Below, in pieces: positions 58,175-64,000 of a stretch of DNA of 64,000 nucleotides (position 1 is the stretch's first letter; each line of letters starts with the position of its first letter). Below the pieces are notes generated by a model, which was not told where the DNA came from, ran no database searches, and worked only from the letters and a program-made list of their open reading frames with translations. Both the position numbers and the translations under genes were made by a program. The DNA lies in the NCBI RefSeq assembly GCF_001411555.2, contig NC_049901.1, forward strand, positions 10,364,681-10,428,680, given 5' to 3'. This stretch comes from Juglans regia. Lineage: Eukaryota; Streptophyta; Magnoliopsida; Fagales; Juglandaceae.

Positions 58175-59275
58175 ATTGATGTGTGGCTTGAAACACCGGG
58201 ATGCTATACTTATTGAGATGAGACTTGATAAGAATTATATAGGACGAAGGGCAAGTTTTGAAGTAGATTTTGCACATGCTTACACATGTAGTGTTCCTCA
58301 TTTAGTTTTCACTGATTTAACAAAGGAGAAGTAAACTGAAGGACTACTGAGCCATTTTCCAAGAAAATAAAAAATAAAAAAGAGAAGAAAAAAAAGGATG
58401 AAGGTGGCTTAGGGAGCTTTCCTAAGTAAAAAGGGCTAGAAATAATTACCCAAAACTTTGGAGGTTGAGTATTCAACCTTTAAACAGAGTTGGCATGAAA
58501 ATTGCTAGTCCCTTGGCCTTTGAGGTAGTTAGAATTAACAATGATTAATCTTAAGGTTGAAAAGTCATAGGAAAAATTACAACTAGTAATGAGGAACACA
58601 ACCAGTTTAGCTATACACACATATGAGTTCTGAGACATTTTCCCCAATTCTTTGTGAAGGACTGTTGAGATAGTCTTGGTGGATATAGCTCTTAGGGTTG
58701 AGTAGTCAAGTGTCACATTTTGTGAGAATTCAGAATTGTGTTTGATTGCTTTTGTTTAGATTTCGACCTTTATGCAATAATTATCTAAATTAATTTTCAC
58801 TATTTTGCTCAGGGATTAGCAAGATGCTAGTTGGGGAGTGTGATTGACCTAAATTATTGTATAGTTTATACATCTAGAACCAATATATTTCAATTATTTC
58901 ATGACATTATTATTAATTTTAGATGGAAAAATGATTAAGAGACATAAATCAAAGTTGTGATTTAAATTGGTTGATTGGTTTGCACTTAATTTTATAACTT
59001 GTGATTTAATTAGGCAATATTTCTTCACATGCACAACACATCTTTAATATTTATTCTTTTTATTTTTTTTTTTTGTTTTCTACTTTTTTAGGTAGGCCAA
59101 AAACGCAAGACGGGAAGAAACTCACGCATGCATGCTGGGAGGCACGAGAGAGAAACTCACAAATGCACGGTGGGAGGCACACACGAATGCCGACTGAAAA
59201 AGAAAATAACTCATGCGGAAAAATACATTGACGCTGGGCGGAAAATAATAAAAAGCGGAAACTAAAACGCATGCA
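58175..59275. other. Spacer with an unexplained short open frame
   Basis: A frame at about 58180-58334 on the plus strand (MCGLKHRDAILIEMRLDKN to HLVFTDLTKEK, then stop) is not low complexity and could be an old exon, but I recognise no family and see no partner exons. The rest is AT-rich, with no gene seen. Confidence 0.3.
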
Positions 59276-59455
59276 CGCGGTAGGGATGGGAAGAGGGGGG
59301 CGGGGCCCCGCGCTTCGCACTCCTCCCCTTTTTAATATAGAAAATTATAATTTTTCATATTTATATAAATAATTTATATAAATATATTGTATATAGATAT
59401 ATACAATTTGTTAAAAACTTGAATTCAATTTTAAGTTAAAAGATTGTCTTGGCTT

Positions 59456-59593
59456 CTTAGGCCAACCATTATATAGGAGACCAAGGCAATACAATAGTGA
59501 TAGTTAAGCAATGTGGGACTTACCGTTAAGTCTCACATTGCTTAACTATCACTATTGTATTGCATTGACCTCCTATATTATGGTTGGCCTAAG
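59456..59593. repeat. 138-bp near-perfect hairpin
   Basis: The arm starting CTTAGGCCAACCAT (59456) is matched in reverse complement by the arm ending ATGGTTGGCCTAAG (59593), with few mismatches over about 65 bp per arm and almost no loop. Transcribed, it would fold into a long stem. Possibly a fold-back MITE. Confidence 0.85.
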
Positions 59594-60132
59594 AGCACTC
59601 TCATTGGATTAGCTAAAGCTAAAGTACATTTTTTATGAATGTATGATGAATTTAACTTTTAGTTATTCCATTCACATAAGTCTTCACATTGGAATAGTCA
59701 TTTTTTCATAAATGACAATAAAATAATATAAGATGAATTTTGTTTTGGCTATTCACATCAAATCTCCACATTGGATTATTCATTTATTCATTATATAGTA
59801 ATGAGTAATTGATAATTTCAAAAATATTTTAATTTTTTGAATTATGAATTTATTTTATTTTATCATATTATACTATTCATAATATTATATATTAATTAGT
59901 AATCATATTCTAATTATATATTTTTTAATTGTCATTTAAAAGAGAGAGAGAAATAATTAATATAAAATGTATGAATGAATAGTTCTTTTCAAATTTGAAA
60001 TAATTTTAGAAGTGACTGTAACTAAATTTCAAATTATTTGAAATTTAGCTATTTCAATATGATCACATTTTATGGTTTAATAGCTAAATTTTCAATAGAT
60101 TTAACTTTTAGCTAATCCAATGAGAGTGCTCT
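59592..60132. mobile_element. MITE with perfect 26-bp terminal inverted repeats
   Basis: AGAGCACTCTCATTGGATTA... (59592-59617) is the exact reverse complement of 60107-60132. 541 bp, AT-rich interior, no coding capacity. It overlaps the hairpin by two bases (AG). No clear duplication: flanks are CCTA and GCCA. Confidence 0.88.
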
Positions 60133-60425
60133 GCCATGACAATCTAAAATATAACTCTAATTAGTTTATATTATTTTTAATGTATAAATTTCAATTTATA
60201 CTTTAAATTATATTATAATTTGCGTTTAAAAAATATTTTTAGACGAAAAAAGTTTTAGACAATGGGTTGAGCAAGGGGTGAGGCGGGGTGTGGGTTGAAG
60301 GCGGGGTGTGGTTTCAACCCCACCCCACCCACCTCTCAAGGGCAGGGTATGAAAACCCCCCACCAGCATGGTGCGGGGCGGGGGGTAGGGAGGGGGTGCC
60401 CCTGCCCTGCACCATGCGGGGAGGC

Positions 60426-61449
60426 CAATATACACGCACTTGAAGACACGAGACTGCGAGAGGGAACGAACAAAAAAAAAAGAAATACGCAGGGGAGCAG
60501 GTTTTGACGCACGACTCTGCATGAAGAGCCTCTAGGGCTCCAACCGCCGCTGCCCACAGTCTTCCTCCATTACATGCCGCTTCCATCTCTAGCCATCAAG
60601 CTTGCACTCTCCATTCCCTAACTTTTTATTTAATTTTAGTTTGAGTTTTATGGTGTATTTTTTAAGTCTTTGGCTTAGAACCATTCGGTTTGGGCATTCT
60701 ATTTCCTACTTGTTTAACTCGATGTTAGTTATTTTTCTTGCTCCTTGAAGCTTCCCTTATAAGGTATTACAATGGTTATGGACTGATTTTGACAATTTTG
60801 TAATTTGAATACAAAGATGAACCCTAGAATCTTGATTTTGGGGCTTTTCAATTTCTAGCTCGTATTGCATCAATTATTTTTTAATCTCGCTTAGTTCTTA
60901 GCTTTTAGTTTTTTTAATCTCTTAGTTCCATTAGATATTAGATTGATTAAGGGTTAATTAGGGCTTAATTACTTTCAGTTTTGCTAATTAATTTTCTGTT
61001 AATTAAGATTGTTTATCTTGGTTTCTTGATTGTTTAATTTCAATTTGTTAGATTTAGTTGTTAATTTTAAGTCTTGCAATTAGTTTGACAATTTTCGTTG
61101 CTTAGTAGGTGGGTAATTTAGATTCAATTTTCTGTTTTGCCTCATTAGTTGGTTAACGTAGATTAGTTAGCTTGCTTTATAATTTGGTATGTAATTACTT
61201 ACGGATCTAATGTTTAATGTGCTATTAATTAAATTAGTTTAGTTAGTTGCTTCTTGGTTAATTAATTTCAGCAAGTTTAGTTTAGTTACTAGTTTCCTGT
61301 TTTGCATCTTAGTCTTTTACTTTTTCCCGCAACACTCAAGAATTCGAAGATATGAATTTGGTCCACGACTAGTGCCCTTTTCATTCCCGTTGCACTCTTC
61401 CATTCATTTTACATATCACCCCTATTACACAAGTTTGATTTTAAGTAGC
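60426..61449. other. T-rich spacer, no gene
   Basis: Starts with a short GC-richer patch (60500-60620), then T-rich intron-like sequence with many TTAATTA words. No splice-supported gene, repeat end or RNA gene is visible. Confidence 0.4.
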
Positions 61450-64000
61450 TGTCACTGACGAGACGATCTAAGAATTTTATTCCTAATTATTACGCGACAC
61501 CCTCTTGGACTTGGGACAGCCTTTGTGCTGCTCATTTTTGAGTGAGTCAGTCACACATGTAGAGGGATAAGAGGATTTCAAGAAGATGGTATAGGGAAGT
61601 GGTGTATGGTGGATGCCAAAGGGCTTAGGCGAGAGGATCCTAGAGTTCGACCAAGGGGGTGCTTCACGCCCATCTAAGAAAGGCCACCCAACCTTTTTGG
61701 CAAGTGTCATGCATGCACTTAGTATAGGGTTTTTTCTAGAAGGAAGCAATGATTAGAAGAAGAAAGGGCACCTAGATTGAAGCAAAAGCACTAGTTCCTA
61801 AGCATCTTGGCGACTACACTCCCTCTCTCTCACGCCACTTGTCATTCATTACATTAGTGCTTCAAGAAGGCACATAGGGTAAAGGAAAGGGCACCTAAGG
61901 AAGATGCATCACACGCTACCCCAAGAGTCTAGTAGAAGATGAAAGATCTTTATGGGAAAAAGAGGTGGGCGGCAACACACACAAACATGCACCTTTGCCC
62001 AGTGGCAAGCATGCACTCACCCAAGGATCATTAGGGTTTAGTGAAAAGACCCTTAAGTCCCAAATGTTCATTGAACCTGGAAATAGAGAAGGGACTCGAG
62101 GAGGCATTAGGATTTCGGTTTTTGGCACTCAATATGCCACTTGTCAAGATACCTTTGAGTGCCCAAGGAAAACAAAGATATGGGAAGATAAAGAAGGGGA
62201 TTCGACCGAATGATGAGGGATATGCCACATGGCGCCCATGCAATGACTTCGTGTATTTCCAAGGTGAAGTGTGAGAGGAAACTGAAGGGGCATATAAGAG
62301 GATAGAGGCCGACAGTTAGAAGGCCTTTTGGATGCCATTTGTTCATGCATTGCAATCTCTTTACCTCCCACATGCCCAGACCAACTTTCTCTCCAAACAA
62401 GCACTTCTTCTCACTCTCTTCTCAGTCACAAGTAAGGAAGAATGTGACAATCACATTCTCAAGGAACATGTCACACTGTACCATTCTAACTCTTAATATT
62501 CACAAGTCACTCACGCACACACACAAGAGTAAGGGAGGGTCACTAGGGTTTCTGACCGAAGAAAGACCACCACCATCTCGCCTCAATGTTCAACCTTTCT
62601 TTCGAGAGAGTTCCTTGATAGGGAATACTAGGGTTTTCCCAATAAGGGGAGGCCAAAACTAGATGAGGGGATTCCCACCTTGTTTCTAAGGAATCTCGGC
62701 CACTATGCATGACAAGCACTATGCACATATGCACATGCCTAAGACCTTGCCAAGGTCAAGGGAAAAAACATGACCATATTTAACTGGAGGCATCTAGGCC
62801 GAACGCTTGGAGTATCACCATGAACAAAAGAAGCCCTAGCACGACACACACATGTCGATCTAGGTTAAGTTTTCTTGTTTCTAATTAAGCGAACACTTTT
62901 ACACCTTGCTTGATTATATTGCTTTGCTTTGGAATTTTGTAAGTGGATTCTCAATCTACTTTGGATAACATTTGTATATGCTGTGTGAATATTCGTGTGT
63001 TATTTTATGATCTAGTGTAGTGGATGAAATCTCTTATTACGCCATGCTATGTGTTCGGTTCTATATAAATATATGTTTGCCATGTTGGTTGTTGGTTGAA
63101 TAAAAACTCTTAAGATGCCTTGCTTTGTATTCTTATCTAAATGATTATGTTGCCTTGTTATTTGATGATGTTATATATCGAACATATTAGAAGTTATAAG
63201 CTCATGTTACTTTTGTAGAATCATGCTTACAAGTGAAGCATAGTGAATGATGTTATGAAACTATTTTACCATTTGATAAGTGTTGAATGTCATTGTTCAT
63301 ATGTGTAAACCAAGCATTCACATGTTCTAATATTTTTAAGCTGTAACCTGAGATGTTCAATGTTTGACTACATGATTGCATGACTCATGTCATTCACATG
63401 TTCATACGGTTCATGAAAAGAAATGTGTACAAGTCTCATGTCACATGCATTTGGGTTGCAAATTGTTTTCAAAGAAAAAAGTCTATACATATTAATCATG
63501 ACCACAAATGTTAGGACAGGAGAATCATGTGGAACTCCTTTGTCAACTCTAGAGTGACTATAATGGAGTGGTAGCCCCAGGCTGACAAAATACTGTCGGC
63601 GGACCTCGAATGGATCTTTGTGGAAATGATACCGGAGCAGGGTAGCATCTAAAGTTAGTGGGTGCCTCGCATGTGTTATATGCGGTGAAGGTAAATTATG
63701 CAAACTGTCGCATAAGTTAAGGATTGTAACGTAGTCACCACGATCAAGTGGGCCATTGGTTGATGCAGTTACTAGCAAGGAACCAATGTGCATAAGGGAG
63801 CAATGAGGTGTCCAACTATATGTTACAAGAAATGAACAAGGCAATGAGCTTAAAGATATGTTACATGTTTATTGATCAATATGAAAAGATGAAAAATATG
63901 CTTTATTTTTAAAGGTCAAAGTTGCATAAGACAAGTTTTACGTTAAGTACAACATGTCCATGCATTCGTTTCATGGTTTGCTTTTATATGCCTATGTTAT
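61450..64000 (+). mobile_element. Part of a large LTR related to families A/D, running off the window
   Basis: 63500-63600 (GGAACTCCTTTGTCAACTC, GAGTGACTATAATGGAGTGG, GACCTCGAATGG) matches the reverse complement of 17840-17930 in LTR D and has the layout of LTR A near 44040. The start near 61450 (TGTCACTGACGAG) is a guess. 61500-62700 shares words with 1-1160 in the opposite orientation. No gene. Confidence 0.45.
62291..62300 (+). promoter_or_regulatory. Candidate TATA box of the right-hand LTR
   Basis: CATATAAGAG after GGGG, followed by a CT-rich leader-like stretch at 62340-62420. Placement resembles the TATA box in LTR D. Confidence 0.3.

Larger units (their letters stand above)
59276..60425. 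mobile_element. GC-tipped, possibly hAT-like element containing nested inserts
   Basis: The left part has GGGGGGCGGGGCCCCGCGC (near 59297) and the right part GCGGGGCGGGGGG and GCACCATGCGGGG (to about 60420), with AT-rich inner arms. AGATTGTCTTGGC (59441-59453) and GCCATGACAATCT (60133-60145) are near inverted repeats just outside the inserts, supporting one older element opened by insertion. No transposase. Class by resemblance only. Confidence 0.35.

Overview
This looks like a repeat-rich, heterochromatin-like stretch of a plant nuclear genome. Evidence: spliced genes with plant-type introns, PIF/Harbinger and hAT-type DNA transposons, Ty3/gypsy elements with initiator-Met-like primer sites, and very large LTRs. 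Gypsy proteins, MITE-like stretches rich in GAGATGA/GATGAG motifs and AT-rich spacers fit a woody dicot. Fagales (walnut/hickory type) is my guess from remembered MITE sequences, not something shown here. I see no bacterial operons, rRNA, tRNA or CRISPR.

Layout. 1-1.4 kb: non-coding repeat. 1.4-8.6 kb: a 7.2-kb PIF/Harbinger transposon with matching ends, a spliced DDE transposase, a spliced Myb/SANT-like gene and a 2-kb tandem array. 9.9-~25.7 kb: one very long LTR-like sequence (family D, minus orientation) split by two younger Ty3/gypsy elements. Element 1 (9999-17051) has one intact 1605-residue Gag-Pol frame and nearly identical 834-bp LTRs. Element 2 (18254-23457) has 375-bp LTRs but a nonsense codon, a frameshift and a lost integrase glutamate. 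26.8-27.9 kb: a poly(A)-ended retroposon-like segment. 28.5-32.6 kb: the only cellular-looking gene, four supported exons on the minus strand, unrecognised, with a GC-AG intron and no visible 5' end. 33-35.1 kb: an LTR fragment (family F) and GC-rich, hAT-like sequence with palindromes. 35.1-40.9 kb: a decayed plus-strand gypsy element followed by a second partial internal region. 40.9-49.7 kb: a giant LTR (A) interrupted by an inverted copy (B) of the same family. 50.1-58.2 kb: a family F LTR (copy E) split by element 4, a deleted relative of element 1 with unusual coding modules. 58.2-64 kb: GC-rich element ends, a perfect-TIR MITE beside a hairpin, and part of another large LTR.

How the parts relate. 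Elements 1 and 4 share LTR, primer-binding and polypurine sequences, so element 1 (or a sister) could in principle supply proteins for element 4. In elements 1, 2 and 4 the pol frame runs through the polypurine tract into the downstream LTR, an arrangement I associate with the CRM (centromeric retrotransposon) clade. Target-site duplications fix the nesting order for elements 1, 2 and 4. Inside the Harbinger element the transposase and Myb-like protein are the usual two-protein set.
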